Source: Nocardioides carbamazepini (GTDB taxonomy: Bacteria; Actinomycetota; Actinomycetes; Propionibacteriales; Nocardioidaceae). From it: a stretch of 64,000 nucleotides of DNA. Position numbers and translations under genes: made by a program. How positions within the stretch are numbered: position 1 is the stretch's first letter; the number at the start of each line of letters is the position of its first letter. Location of the stretch: NCBI RefSeq assembly GCF_024614185.1, contig NZ_JAHTLF010000018.1:345821-409820 (forward strand). Reading direction: 5' to 3'. Below the pieces are notes generated by a model. That model worked only from the letters and a program-made list of their open reading frames with translations. It was not told where the DNA came from and did not search any database. Below, in pieces: positions 25,971 through 34,930 of this stretch.

Positions 25971-27488
25971 CTACCGGCGCTGCGCCCGCAGCTCACGCTT
26001 GAGGATCTTGCCGGCCGCCGACAGCGGCCAGGCGTCGACGACCTCCACGCTCCCCGGCGCCTTGTAGCCGGCGATCTCGGCCTTGCAGAACTCGCGTAGC
26101 TCCTCGAGGGTGACCGAGGCGCCGTCGGCCAACTGGACGACGGCGTGCACGCGCTCGCCCCACTTGTCGTCGGGTAGCCCGATCACCGCGCACTGGACGA
26201 CACCGGGGTACTTGGCGACGACCTTCTCGACCTCGATGGAGTAGACGTTCTCCCCCCCGCTGATGATCATGTCCTTGATCCGGTCGACCACGTGGACATA
26301 GCCGTCCTCGTCCAGGAAACCGCTGTCACCGGTGTGCATCCAGCCACCGGCCAATGCCCTCGCGGTCTCCTCCGGCTTGTTGAGGTACTCCGTCATCACG
26401 GTGTCGCCCTTGACGACGATCTCGCCGACTATCCCGCGCGGAACCTCGTTGTCGTCGGCATCCACGATCTTCAGCAGGACGGCCAGCAGGGGGCGCCCGG
26501 CCGACTTGCGGTGCTCGGGATGCGCGTGGTCCTCGTCACGAAGTACGGTCGCCGTGGGCGACAGCTCGGTCATGCCGTAGTTCTGGGTGAACCGGCAGTT
26601 CGGGAAGACCGCCTTCGCCCGGTCGAGGAGAGCGGTGCTGATCGGCGAGGCGCCGTAGACGATCATCTCCATGCTGGACAGGTCGAAGTCGCCCACCTCG
26701 GGGTGGTCGACCAGCATCTGGATCATGGTCGGCACCCAGGTCGTCTGCGTCACGCCGTACTTCTCGACGGAGGCCAGCACCTCGCGTGGCACGAACTCGG
26801 CTTGGGGCACGGCGCCCTGGTCCTGGATCAGGCTGAGCACCCAGGAGCAGAAGCCAGCCATGTGGAAGGCCGGGGCCGCGATGAGCGCGGTTCCGCCACG
26901 CGGGCAGCCCGCCTGGGCTATCGCCGCGGTGGCGGACGTCAGCACACTGCGGTGGCTCAGGACCACGCCCTTCGGCAGGCCCGTGGTGCCGCCGGTGTAG
27001 AAGATGCCGAGAGTCTGGGTCCCATCGCGGTGGGCATCTTCGACGGGCGCCGAGGCCAGCAGGTCTGCGAGGGGGATCAGGCCGTCGGGGGTCTCTGCCA
27101 CTCCGGCGTGGATGACCTTGTTGAGCGCTGGCACGGCCGTCATGATGTCGTCGACCAGCGGCAGGTGGTGGTCGCCCACGAACATGACCTCGACAGCCGA
27201 GTCGATGAGGGAGTAGGCGATCTCCTTCACCGACCAGCGGTAGTTGACGGGGACAATCACCGCGTCCGTCCAGGCGATCGCGGCTGAGGTGAGGAAGAAG
27301 AAGTCGGTGTTCAGGTCGAGCACGGCGACGTTCGCGTCACCGGCGACGCCATGCTCCTTCAGGCCACCCGCGATCCGGCTGATCCGGTCGACGGCGTCGC
27401 GGTTGCTCACGACACGGTCGCCCGACACGGTGAAGGGCGCGTCGGGCATGCCCTGCGCGCGGCGGTGGAGGGACTGGGTCAGGTACAA
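25971..27488 (-). CDS. fatty acid/aryl-CoA ligase
   Basis: A 505-residue adenylate-forming acyl-CoA synthetase. The ATP loop is FYTGGTTGLPKGVVLSH, the adenylate motif FTQNYGMTELSPTATV, then GGWMHTGDSGFLDEDGY, the hinge DRIKDMIISGGENV and the C-terminal lysine motif SAAGKILKRELR. The start is TTG at 27488, with AGGAG six bases upstream; the longer frame has no homology. It is an intact relative of the broken ligase at 13042. It probably activates the acid imported by the second Liv transporter. Confidence 0.9.
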   Translation of the reverse strand: MYLTQSLHRRAQGMPDAPFTVSGDRVVSNRDAVDRISRIAGGLKEHGVAGDANVAVLDLNTDFFFLTSAAIAWTDAVIVPVNYRWSVKEIAYSLIDSAVEVMFVGDHHLPLVDDIMTAVPALNKVIHAGVAETPDGLIPLADLLASAPVEDAHRDGTQTLGIFYTGGTTGLPKGVVLSHRSVLTSATAAIAQAGCPRGGTALIAAPAFHMAGFCSWVLSLIQDQGAVPQAEFVPREVLASVEKYGVTQTTWVPTMIQMLVDHPEVGDFDLSSMEMIVYGASPISTALLDRAKAVFPNCRFTQNYGMTELSPTATVLRDEDHAHPEHRKSAGRPLLAVLLKIVDADDNEVPRGIVGEIVVKGDTVMTEYLNKPEETARALAGGWMHTGDSGFLDEDGYVHVVDRIKDMIISGGENVYSIEVEKVVAKYPGVVQCAVIGLPDDKWGERVHAVVQLADGASVTLEELREFCKAEIAGYKAPGSVEVVDAWPLSAAGKILKRELRAQRR

Positions 27489-27540
27489 GATGCGCTCCTG
27501 TCGGTTCTGGTCTGGGTATCGGTGGTGGTAGGCGCTGCAC

Positions 27541-28314
27541 TCAGCCGGTTGGCCGAGACCGGGGCACAATGCGTGGAAGGCGCATCGCGCCGTCGAGGCG
27601 GATGACCTCGCCGTTGAGCATCGGCGTGTCGAGGATCGTCGCTACCATCCGTGCGAACTCGACGGGCCGACCGCGACGCCGGGGGTGGGGGATGGAGTTC
27701 TCGAGTGCCTGCACCGCCGGCGCGGTGCCGTCGAACATGCCGGTGTCGAAGATCCCCGGAGCGATTCCCACCACGCGCACGGCATGCTCGGCCAGCTCGA
27801 ACGCGGCCGACTGCACCATCGCCGCCACTCCTGCCTTGCTGGCCGAGTAGGCGAGTTGTCCACCGTCGAAGCCGGCGATGGACGAGGTCAGCACGATCAG
27901 TCCGCGCTCCTCCTCCACCAGATTGTTGGCGACCATGGCCGCAGCCGCATGGGAGATCACCGACGCCGAGCCCACGAGATTGACGTCGACGACCTTCCGG
28001 AAGTCCCGGGTGTCCATGACGCCTCGCCGGCCGAGGATCCGGGTCGTGGACACGATGCCGGCGGTCGCGACGGCGCAACGCAGCGGCGCTGTCTCCCGGG
28101 CGACGGCGACCGCCCGCCGCACCGACTCGTCGTCGGTGACGTCGGTCGTCACGAAGGTGACGTGACCGGCCACGGACTCCACCTCGGCGGCTCGGTCCGC
28201 GTTCAGGTCGGCCACCACCAGATGCGCACACCGGGGCGCGAGCTCCTCAGCAACGGCACGCCCCAGGCCCGTGGCACCACCGACCACGAGGACGGAGGAG
28301 GACGTCAGGTCCAT
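27541..28314 (-). CDS. SDR-family 3-hydroxyacyl-CoA dehydrogenase (HSD10-like)
   Basis: A 257-residue SDR with VVGGATGLGRAVAEEL at the cofactor site, VATAGIV, and the active-site SSIAGFDGGQLAYSASKAGV. The late segment VGIAPGIFDTGMFDG and the ending MLNGEVIRLDGAMRL match type-II 3-hydroxyacyl-CoA dehydrogenases (HSD10), which oxidise branched-chain intermediates such as 2-methyl-3-hydroxybutyryl-CoA. The ATG at 28314 overlaps the LivF stop by one base; a GTG at 28317 would overlap by four. It sits between transporter and ligase genes in one operon. Confidence 0.87.
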   Translation of the reverse strand: MDLTSSSVLVVGGATGLGRAVAEELAPRCAHLVVADLNADRAAEVESVAGHVTFVTTDVTDDESVRRAVAVARETAPLRCAVATAGIVSTTRILGRRGVMDTRDFRKVVDVNLVGSASVISHAAAAMVANNLVEEERGLIVLTSSIAGFDGGQLAYSASKAGVAAMVQSAAFELAEHAVRVVGIAPGIFDTGMFDGTAPAVQALENSIPHPRRRGRPVEFARMVATILDTPMLNGEVIRLDGAMRLPRIVPRSRPTG

Positions 28315-29030
28315 CACGCGCTCACGGCGCCGAAGTAGGCCGTCTCCACCCGCGAGGGGTCCGCCAGCAGGGCCGCAGCGGAGTCCTCCAGGACCGGCCG
28401 GCCCTGGCTCAGCACCAGGGCGCGGTCGGACACGGACAGCGCGATGGCGACGTGCTGCTCGACGAGCAGGACGGCGAAGCCCTCCTCCCGCGCCAGGGCG
28501 GCGATGCCCGGGAGCATCTCCTGGACGATGATCGGCGCCAGGCCGAGGCTCATCTCGTCGACCATCAGGATCCTCGGCCCGGCGAGCAGCGACTTCGCGA
28601 TCGCCAGCATCTGCTGCTCCCCGCCGGACAGCAGACCGGCCCTGCGGCCGGTCAGCTTCGCCAGCGCGGGGAAGGCATCCAGCACCCGGGCCATGCGCTC
28701 GCGGCGCCGGCGGCTGTCCACGAGCCGGAAGTGCTCGCTCACGGTGAGGTCGGGAAAGACTCCGCGGTCGTCGGGCACCAGGATCGTCCCCGCCCTGGAC
28801 AGCTTGGTCGCGCGCCCCGCCTTCACGGGGATGCCCAGCGCCTGCACCGATCCCGAACTGATCGGGAGCAGACCGGTCAGGGCGAGCAGGGTGGTCGTCT
28901 TGCCGGCGCCGTTGGGCCCCAACAGGGTGACCACCTCGCCGGCCCGCAGGGTCAGGTCGATGCCCTGGATCGCGGGTACCAGACCGTAGCCGGCCGTCAC
29001 GCCCGTCGCCTGCAGCAGCACCTCGCTCAT
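28314..29030 (-). CDS. livF: branched-chain-type ABC transporter ATP-binding protein (LivF-like, second system)
   Basis: A 238-residue ATPase with Walker A GPNGAGKTTTL, signature LSGGEQQMLAIAKSLL, and a Walker B that reads LMVDEMSLGLAP, where DEMS replaces the more common DEPS. LLVEQHVAIAL follows. It overlaps both neighbours by 1-4 bp. It is clearly different in sequence from the LivF at 5917, so the two transporters are not a recent duplication. Confidence 0.9.
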   Translation of the reverse strand: MSEVLLQATGVTAGYGLVPAIQGIDLTLRAGEVVTLLGPNGAGKTTTLLALTGLLPISSGSVQALGIPVKAGRATKLSRAGTILVPDDRGVFPDLTVSEHFRLVDSRRRRERMARVLDAFPALAKLTGRRAGLLSGGEQQMLAIAKSLLAGPRILMVDEMSLGLAPIIVQEMLPGIAALAREEGFAVLLVEQHVAIALSVSDRALVLSQGRPVLEDSAAALLADPSRVETAYFGAVSA

Positions 29031-29794
29031 GCCGCGCCTCCTTCGATCGGGGAGCCCAGATAGGCGGCGATCACCCGCTGGTCGGATCGCATCTCGCTCG
29101 GTGTGCCCTGGAAGATCAGCTTCCCGAACTCGAGCACGTAGATGAGGTCGCATGCCTTGATCATCAGATCCACGTCGTGGTCGATGATCAAGATCCCCGC
29201 GCCATGGTCGGTGATGCGTCGCATGCGGTCGGCGAACTCGAGGCTCTCATTCGAATCCAGGCCGGCGGCGGGCTCGTCGAGCAGGAGGATCGAGGCACCT
29301 CCGGCCAGCGCCCGTGCGACGCCGACCAGCTTCTGCTGGCCCAGCGTGAGAGACCCGGCGGAGACCTCGGCCCGGCCGGACAGGCCGACCACGTCGAGAT
29401 GACCGTCGACCGTCGCGCGACGGTCGGGCCGGCGCAGGAAGATGTCGCGGAACAGCGTGGCCGCACCGGGCGGGGCGGCGGAGGTCAGCACGTTCTCCTC
29501 GATCGTCATCGTCGAGAACAGTTCACCGGCCTGCCAGGTGCGAGCGAGCCCGGCCGAGCGGCGCTGGTGCGGCTTGAGGCCGGTCAGGTCCCGGCCGTCG
29601 AGCACGACCGACCCCTCTGCCTGGGCGAATCCGGTGATGGCGTCGACGAAGCTCGTCTTGCCCGCACCGTTCGGCCCGATCAGTCCCACGATCTGGCCGG
29701 GGAGGACGCTGATGCTGACGTGCTCGACGGCCGTGACGCCGCCGTACCGGACCGTGATGCCGTGGGCGTGCAGCCCCGCTTGGCTCTCAGACAC
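29027..29794 (-). CDS. livG: branched-chain-type ABC transporter ATP-binding protein (LivG-like, second system)
   Basis: A 255-residue ATPase subunit with Walker A GPNGAGKTSF, signature LTLGQQKLVGVARAL, Walker B ILLLDEPAAGLD and switch His in ILIIDHDVDLM. The GTG at 29794 overlaps the fused permease stop by 8 bp, and the stop overlaps the LivF start by 4 bp. The frame runs open far upstream inside the permease gene, but homology begins at this GTG. Confidence 0.88.
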   Translation of the reverse strand: MSESQAGLHAHGITVRYGGVTAVEHVSISVLPGQIVGLIGPNGAGKTSFVDAITGFAQAEGSVVLDGRDLTGLKPHQRRSAGLARTWQAGELFSTMTIEENVLTSAAPPGAATLFRDIFLRRPDRRATVDGHLDVVGLSGRAEVSAGSLTLGQQKLVGVARALAGGASILLLDEPAAGLDSNESLEFADRMRRITDHGAGILIIDHDVDLMIKACDLIYVLEFGKLIFQGTPSEMRSDQRVIAAYLGSPIEGGAA

Positions 29795-31802
29795 TGGTCG
29801 TACGCTCCCTGTTCGCGTTCGCGTCGATCTCGGCTGCCGTCTCCGCGACGGCCCCTGGCTGCCGTCGGCCCCGATGGGCACGGACGAAGGCGATCTGGTG
29901 CTTGGTGGCGCCCGCGATCCCCGACGGGTTGAGGATCGCGGTGAGGATGAGCAGCAGACCCGCGACCAGGGCGTAGGTGTTGCCGGTGGTCCAGAAGTGG
30001 TCGATGACGGTGTGGACCAGGCCCAGCGGCGCCAGCATGCCGGCGACCACCGCGCCACCCCAGGAGGTGATGCCCCCCAGGTAGGCGACCGCGAGGATCT
30101 GCAGGCCGACGAACACGGTGAAGGAACTTGCCGACAGCTGCCCGTGGGAGTAGCCGATCAAGCAGCCGGCGACCCCGGCGAAGAAGGCCGACAGGGCGAA
30201 GCCGGTCATCTTGGTCATCCGCACGTCGATGCCGGCGGACGCGGCGGCCCGCTCGTTGGCGCGGACGGCGAGGAAGGCGCGACCGAGGTCGCCGGACGCC
30301 ACCCGGACGAACACCAGCACCATGACGGCGACGACCACGAGCACCATCCAGGAGAAGGCGAGGCGGCTGACGTCCGGGCCCTGGCGGATGCCGAAGTCGA
30401 GGCCGAAGAGCTGCGGCGCGCCGATGTTGTTGCCCTCGGCCGGGGTCAGTGAGTAGTTGTTGAAGACGAACCGCTCGATCGCCAGAGCAGCAGTGAGGGT
30501 GACGATCGCCAACTGGGCTCCGCGGATCCTCAGCGCCGGCAGGGCGACGACGAGCCCGACGACGACAGCGGTGAGCGCGCAGACCACGACGACGATCGGG
30601 AACGGGATGCCGACGTCCTGCCCGAACTTGGAGAGGACGAAGCCCGAGGTACCCGCGAAGGCGACCTGCACCAGGGAGATCTGGCCGAGGTAGCCCGTGA
30701 CGATCACGTAGGAGAGCGCCAGCACCGTCATGATCAGCGAGGTGGTCAGTCCGAAGCGCCACTCGTCCTGGCTGAGGGCGAGGAGCGCGGCGGCCACGAC
30801 GAACACGACGGTCGCGCTGACCGGTCGGATCCGGGGGATGTCCACGTCGGGGAGGCGCATGGTCTGCAGGGAGCCGCGGGCCGGCAGCTTGTTGCCGAAG
30901 GCGAGCAGCGCGATCATCACGATCATCAAGGGCACGACCTGGTCCACGCCGGACGCGGCCCACTCGGGCCACCAGGACTGGGTGACGAGGTAGGCGAGGA
31001 TCGACTGGAAGGCGCCCAGCGCGATGCCGAAGCCGGTGGCGACGCCGATCGACGACATCTTCGCGACCAGCATGACCGCGAGCGCCGGGACGACGTACAG
31101 GGTGTAGCTGACCGGGTTGAGCCCGGTGGTGGGCGCCGTCAGCAGGACGGCGACGGTGGCGATCAGGCCCGCGAGGATCATCGCGATCGCGGCCAGCCGG
31201 CTCGGCGAGTAGCCCATCAAGATGGCGGCCCGCTCGTTGCTGGCCGCAGCGCGCGTGGCCATGCCCTGGCGGGTGAAGCGCAGATAGGCCCACAGCAGCG
31301 CCGACAGGACCACGACGATGACCGTGAACCACACGGTCTGGGGCTCGATCGTTACGCCGCCGATCTTCCACGCGTCCGCGTCCGCGGCGAGGAAGCGGTC
31401 GACGCGGACCGTGTCCCCGCCGAACCGGATGAGCGCGAGGGCCTGCAGGGTGAGCATGACCGCGATGGAGACCACGACCTGGGCCAGCACCGGCGCCTGG
31501 CGCACCGGGCGGAAGGCCAGGAAGTAGACCAGCGCCGAGACGAGCACCGACGAGGCCAGCGCGAGGATCAGCGACAGCCAGAACCCCGGATCGTCGGGGA
31601 AGTAGACCTGTCCGACGGGGAGGTAGAGGACCGACTCCTTGCGGAGGAAGGCGTAGACGTAGCCACCCCACATCGCCATCGCACCCATGGCGAAGTTGAT
31701 GATGCCGGTCGCCCGATAGACCATGATCAGGCCATTGGCCAGCGCGGCATAGAGGACGCCGAGGCTCAGACCGAACACCGCGAACTGCAGGTAGGTACTC
31801 AT
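29787..31802 (-). CDS. fused LivH-LivM permease
   Basis: A 671-residue inner-membrane protein that joins both Liv permeases. Residues 1 to about 300 are LivH-like (GLSLGVLYAALANGLIMVYR, MATRAAASNERAAILMGYS). After a linker near 305-325 (NKLPARGSLQTMRLPD) residues to about 640 are LivM-like (GYLGQISLVQVAFAGTSGF, AFLAVRANERAAASAGID). About 18 hydrophobic segments are visible. The C-terminal tail is charged. One chain would supply both halves of the channel. It starts 33 bp after the binding-protein stop. Confidence 0.9.
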   Translation of the reverse strand: MSTYLQFAVFGLSLGVLYAALANGLIMVYRATGIINFAMGAMAMWGGYVYAFLRKESVLYLPVGQVYFPDDPGFWLSLILALASSVLVSALVYFLAFRPVRQAPVLAQVVVSIAVMLTLQALALIRFGGDTVRVDRFLAADADAWKIGGVTIEPQTVWFTVIVVVLSALLWAYLRFTRQGMATRAAASNERAAILMGYSPSRLAAIAMILAGLIATVAVLLTAPTTGLNPVSYTLYVVPALAVMLVAKMSSIGVATGFGIALGAFQSILAYLVTQSWWPEWAASGVDQVVPLMIVMIALLAFGNKLPARGSLQTMRLPDVDIPRIRPVSATVVFVVAAALLALSQDEWRFGLTTSLIMTVLALSYVIVTGYLGQISLVQVAFAGTSGFVLSKFGQDVGIPFPIVVVVCALTAVVVGLVVALPALRIRGAQLAIVTLTAALAIERFVFNNYSLTPAEGNNIGAPQLFGLDFGIRQGPDVSRLAFSWMVLVVVAVMVLVFVRVASGDLGRAFLAVRANERAAASAGIDVRMTKMTGFALSAFFAGVAGCLIGYSHGQLSASSFTVFVGLQILAVAYLGGITSWGGAVVAGMLAPLGLVHTVIDHFWTTGNTYALVAGLLLILTAILNPSGIAGATKHQIAFVRAHRGRRQPGAVAETAAEIDANANRERTTSV

Positions 31803-31835
31803 GGGTTCCTCCTCCTGGGAGCGCCGGCGGAAAGG

Positions 31836-33095
31836 TCAGCTCGTCAGAGCCTCGACGACGACGTCGGGGATCGGGGCGTAGCCGGAGTCGATGCCGGGCT
31901 TGTAGCTGCCGTCCTCCTGCACCTCGAAGTAGATCGACTCGTTGCTGCACGCGGTCGGCGTGGCGGGCCACTGCTGACCGTCACAGGTGACCTTCGGGCC
32001 GAGGAAGGACGGGAAGTCCTTCGTCGCCTCGATGGCGGCGACGACGCTCGCGGACGTGAGGTCCTCGACCTTCTGGTCGTTGAGGATCTGAGCCAGGGTG
32101 ACCACCGAGTTGAAGGCGTAGATCGCTCGCGCCTCCAGGGAGTCGCCGTGGCCTACGGCCTCCATCGCGGTCTGGAAGTCCTCCAGCTGCTCGACAACCT
32201 CCGCCGGTGCGTGCTCCTTGGCCTGGTGGAGCCAGGTCCGGGGAATCGTGACGGTGTTGGCCGACGCCTTCGGATCGAGCTCCTCGACGTACTTCGTGCA
32301 GGAGCCGACGAAGATCTGGTCGGTCCAGCCCTGCTTGCGCAGGGCGTCGAACAGGCCGGTGCAGCCGTCCTCGGGGAGCGAGATGGACCCGGCCTGGTCA
32401 GGCTCGGTCTTCAGCTCCGCGGCCGCCACGGCGTCCCAGTTGGCCTTGGTCGGGTCGACGTACTGCACATCCGCCTCGACCCCCAGCGCCTCGGCCATCG
32501 GCTTGAACGTGCTGTCGATGTAGGCATGCGTCTGCGGAGTGTCGGACAGAGCGAGGTGCACGCTCTCGACCTCGTTCTGCTCCCAGACGTTCGCCATGCC
32601 GGCGGCCGTCGTGGCGAGGGGGCCGGTCCAGTAGAAGCCCTGGCCATACTCGGCCTTCTCGTTGGTCGGGTCGCCCGCGATCGCTCCGACGAACGGGATA
32701 CCGGCCTCGACGAGGATGGGACGAGCCCCGCCGAAGGAGAAGTCGTAGCCGTCGATCACGACCGGGTACTTCTCGCCGACGAAGCCGTTGGCGCACGCGA
32801 CGGCGGTCTCCGGGCTGCCGTTGCCCTTGCAGAGGTCCACCTCGAGCTTGTGTCCGTTGATGCCGCCGAGCTCGTTGTTGACGTACCAGACACCGGCGAG
32901 CAGACCGTACTCGTTCTCGACGAAGGCCCCGGCACCCTCACTCGGCGTCATCGCGCCAACGGTGATCGGGTCACCCGTCGCCACGTTCGACCCCTTCACG
33001 GTGGCCTTGTCGTCCTCGGCAGGGCTGCAGGCAGCCAGGGCGGTGACGCCCAGGACCACCACGACGCCAACGGCCGCTGTCTTCACTCGCTTCAT
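31836..33095 (-). CDS. Liv-type substrate-binding lipoprotein (second system)
   Basis: A 419-residue Peripla_BP_6 receptor. The signal peptide starts MKRVKTAA and ends in a lipobox ALAAC with Cys23 as the anchor. The mature part begins DPITVGAMTPSEGAGAF, with several Cys (DLCKGNG, VACANG, EDGCTG, GSCTKY, VTCDG, TACSN) that could form disulfides outside the membrane. It is first in the leftward transporter operon ending at the ligase (33095-25971). The ligand is unknown; a branched or cyclic acid is inferred from neighbours. Confidence 0.88.
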   Translation of the reverse strand: MKRVKTAAVGVVVVLGVTALAACSPAEDDKATVKGSNVATGDPITVGAMTPSEGAGAFVENEYGLLAGVWYVNNELGGINGHKLEVDLCKGNGSPETAVACANGFVGEKYPVVIDGYDFSFGGARPILVEAGIPFVGAIAGDPTNEKAEYGQGFYWTGPLATTAAGMANVWEQNEVESVHLALSDTPQTHAYIDSTFKPMAEALGVEADVQYVDPTKANWDAVAAAELKTEPDQAGSISLPEDGCTGLFDALRKQGWTDQIFVGSCTKYVEELDPKASANTVTIPRTWLHQAKEHAPAEVVEQLEDFQTAMEAVGHGDSLEARAIYAFNSVVTLAQILNDQKVEDLTSASVVAAIEATKDFPSFLGPKVTCDGQQWPATPTACSNESIYFEVQEDGSYKPGIDSGYAPIPDVVVEALTS

Positions 33096-33524
33096 TGTCT
33101 CTCCTGATCACCTGTGCGGCACCGCACGCGGATGGTCTCCGGCCTGCCGTCCGCAGCTGGCCTGACATGGCGCCTTCGCCCCCGAGCCGTACGCGAAGCC
33201 ATGAGGCGTATGACGTGCCTCACACGCCGAAGAGTAGAGAAGTTCACCCGTTAAGTCAACGGTGAGTAAGCACAGTTCGAGATTGAGTTGAATGCGTGCA
33301 CCGTTATCCGCGTCTTAAAGTCAAGAGTGGATCAGGCCTTGTGGGGACTGGCGGTCATCTCGGCCATGCTCCGCAGGATCATTGAGGTGGAGGACGGGAC
33401 CCGCCGGCACTACGACCTGACCGGGCCCGCAGCGTCTTTCGTCGCCGCCATCCCGCTGTCGCGGGCGTGGCAGGCCTCGGCATCCTCGACAAGACCGGCG
33501 GCACTCCGGCCGCCCGAGGCTCAG
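33096..33524. other. promoter region and unidentified coding-like remnant
   Basis: 429 bp between the receptor and racemase genes. Near 33259-33265 and 33299-33305, AACGGTG and CACCGTT form a widely spaced inverted pair, possibly regulatory. From 33329 to about 33500 a plus-strand frame (VDQALWGLAVISAMLRR) looks protein-like, but I recognise no family and there is no clear start. Confidence 0.35.
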
Positions 33525-34595
33525 TCAGCCCGACAACCAGTCGAGACCGCTCCCCCGTCGAGGTGGAGCAGGATCCGCGGTCGGCGTACGCGAGAACCGC
33601 GGCGCCGGCCGCGGCTGCTCCACGCCGTCGACCTCCGTGAGCGTTCCGCGGTCACACAGATGCGGGTGCGCGAGAGCCTCCGCGTAGGTCAGTACCGGGG
33701 TCACACAGGCGTCGGTGCCGTCGAAGACCTCTGTCCACTCGGCCATGGTCCGGGTCCGGAACACCGCGGCGAACGCGGCGCGAAGCTCGTCCGCCCTGGC
33801 CATGTCGTCCTGATCCGGCAGGCCGGCATCCTCGAGCCCGAGCAGCCGCACCGCCTCGGCGAAGAACTGGGGCTCGATGCAGCCCACCGCCATGCTCCGG
33901 CCGTCGGCGCACTCGTAGGTGTCGTAGTAGGGCCGGGACCCGTCGATCAGGTTGGCTCCGCGACCGTCCGACCACTGGCCCATGCCGCGGAACGCCCACA
34001 TCATCTGGGCGAGCACGCTCGCGCCGTCACACATGGCGGCGTCGACAACCTGGCCCGCGCCGGACCTCTCCCGCTCGAGGAGAGCGGCCAACACACCCAT
34101 CACCAGGAACATCGACCCGCCACCGAAGTCGCCGACGAGATTCAGAGGGGGCACCGGCCGCTGATCGGGGCGGCCGACGTTCTCCAGAATGCCGGTGATG
34201 GAGACGTAGTTGATGTCATGGCCTGCCATGGAGGCATAGCGCCCGTGCTGTCCCCAGCCGGTCATCCGCCCGTACACCAAGCGCGGGTTGCGCGTCAGAC
34301 AGTCGTCCGGACCGATCCCCAGTCGCTCGGTGACGCCTGGCCTGAAGCCTTCGACGAGCACGTCGGCCGTCTCGACCAGACCAAGGACGCGCTCGACATC
34401 GCGAGGATCCTTGAGGTCGAGCCCGACGATCCGTCGGTTGCGCAACGTGTGATCGACGAGGTGGGGCTCGACACCTGCCCGCTCGATGCGCAGCACGTCG
34501 GCACCGAGGTCGGCCAGGAGCATGCAGGCATGAGGGCCGGGCCCGATGCCGGCCAGCTCCACAACCCGAAGCCCAGCCAGTGGTCCGATTTTCAT
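33525..34595 (-). CDS. mcr: alpha-methylacyl-CoA racemase
   Basis: A 356-residue family III CoA-transferase-fold enzyme of the racemase branch. It interconverts (2R)- and (2S)-2-methylacyl-CoA so that methyl-branched acids can enter beta-oxidation. His126 (AGHDINY), Asp156 (LVGDFGGGSM) and Glu241 (CIEPQF) fall exactly at the positions of the catalytic residues of Mycobacterium tuberculosis MCR, and the N-terminal GIGPGPHACMLLADLGADV is the racemase form of the motif. The ATG at 34595 starts the homology; a much longer upstream frame is out-of-frame DNA. It is transcribed alone, with the island motif 90-110 bp upstream. Confidence 0.93.
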   Translation of the reverse strand: MKIGPLAGLRVVELAGIGPGPHACMLLADLGADVLRIERAGVEPHLVDHTLRNRRIVGLDLKDPRDVERVLGLVETADVLVEGFRPGVTERLGIGPDDCLTRNPRLVYGRMTGWGQHGRYASMAGHDINYVSITGILENVGRPDQRPVPPLNLVGDFGGGSMFLVMGVLAALLERERSGAGQVVDAAMCDGASVLAQMMWAFRGMGQWSDGRGANLIDGSRPYYDTYECADGRSMAVGCIEPQFFAEAVRLLGLEDAGLPDQDDMARADELRAAFAAVFRTRTMAEWTEVFDGTDACVTPVLTYAEALAHPHLCDRGTLTEVDGVEQPRPAPRFSRTPTADPAPPRRGSGLDWLSG

Positions 34596-34773
34596 CTCTC
34601 TCCCATCCGATGATCCACCATTCACAACAAGCATCCAGAATCGTCGTTTCGCGCACAGCGTACGCCTTGAACGACCTTGCGAAGTCTTACAAGTCATTAA
34701 CTTTCTGGAGTGTCGGCGATGCGCGACCGCCGCGACCGCGTTCCTCCACTCCGTCGTGCACCCGCGATGCCAG
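34596..34773. other. right inner edge of the island
   Basis: AT-rich at 34610-34710, holding the racemase promoter. The sequence between 34706 and the repeat start at 34774 shows nothing recognisable. Confidence 0.4.
34685..34705 (-). promoter_or_regulatory. candidate island operator before the racemase
   Basis: A 21-bp motif reading TCTTAC, AAG, TCATT, A, ACTTTC on the plus strand. It shares 17 of 21 bases with 25616-25636. Confidence 0.4.
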
Positions 34774-34930
34774 CACGCCCGGCACCGCGATCCCGGAGGG
34801 CGTGCTGGCGGCCGGCGCACCCGCCGAGGCGAAGAAGCCGATCGAGGGCACCGGCGCCCAGCTCTGGATCGAGACCAACGCTCCCTACTACGCCGAGCTC
34901 GCCCGGCGGCACCGCGCCGGCGTCGTACCG
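34774..34930 (+). repeat. 157-bp perfect direct repeat, right copy
   Basis: Identical to 12535-12691. It is in the same orientation and lies at the right edge of the catabolic block. Confidence 0.95.

Larger units (their letters stand above)
12535..34930. mobile_element. candidate 22-kb catabolic island between direct repeats
   Basis: A block bounded by perfect 157-bp direct repeats made from the 3' end of a protein-coding gene, with catabolic genes throughout and debris at both inner edges. Joining the left copy to sequence after the right copy would give an in-frame gene ending VVPVDGNS. That arrangement fits insertion into, or recombination across, the gene's 3' end. No integrase or transposase is visible, so transfer by site-specific integration is only one option; RecA-type exchange between repeats is another. 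Confidence 0.4.

Noticed and set aside
33329..33500. Protein-like stretch VDQALWGLAVISAMLRR on the plus strand
   Set aside because: No clear start, no recognised family, and the content breaks down after about 50 codons. Kept only as an unidentified remnant.
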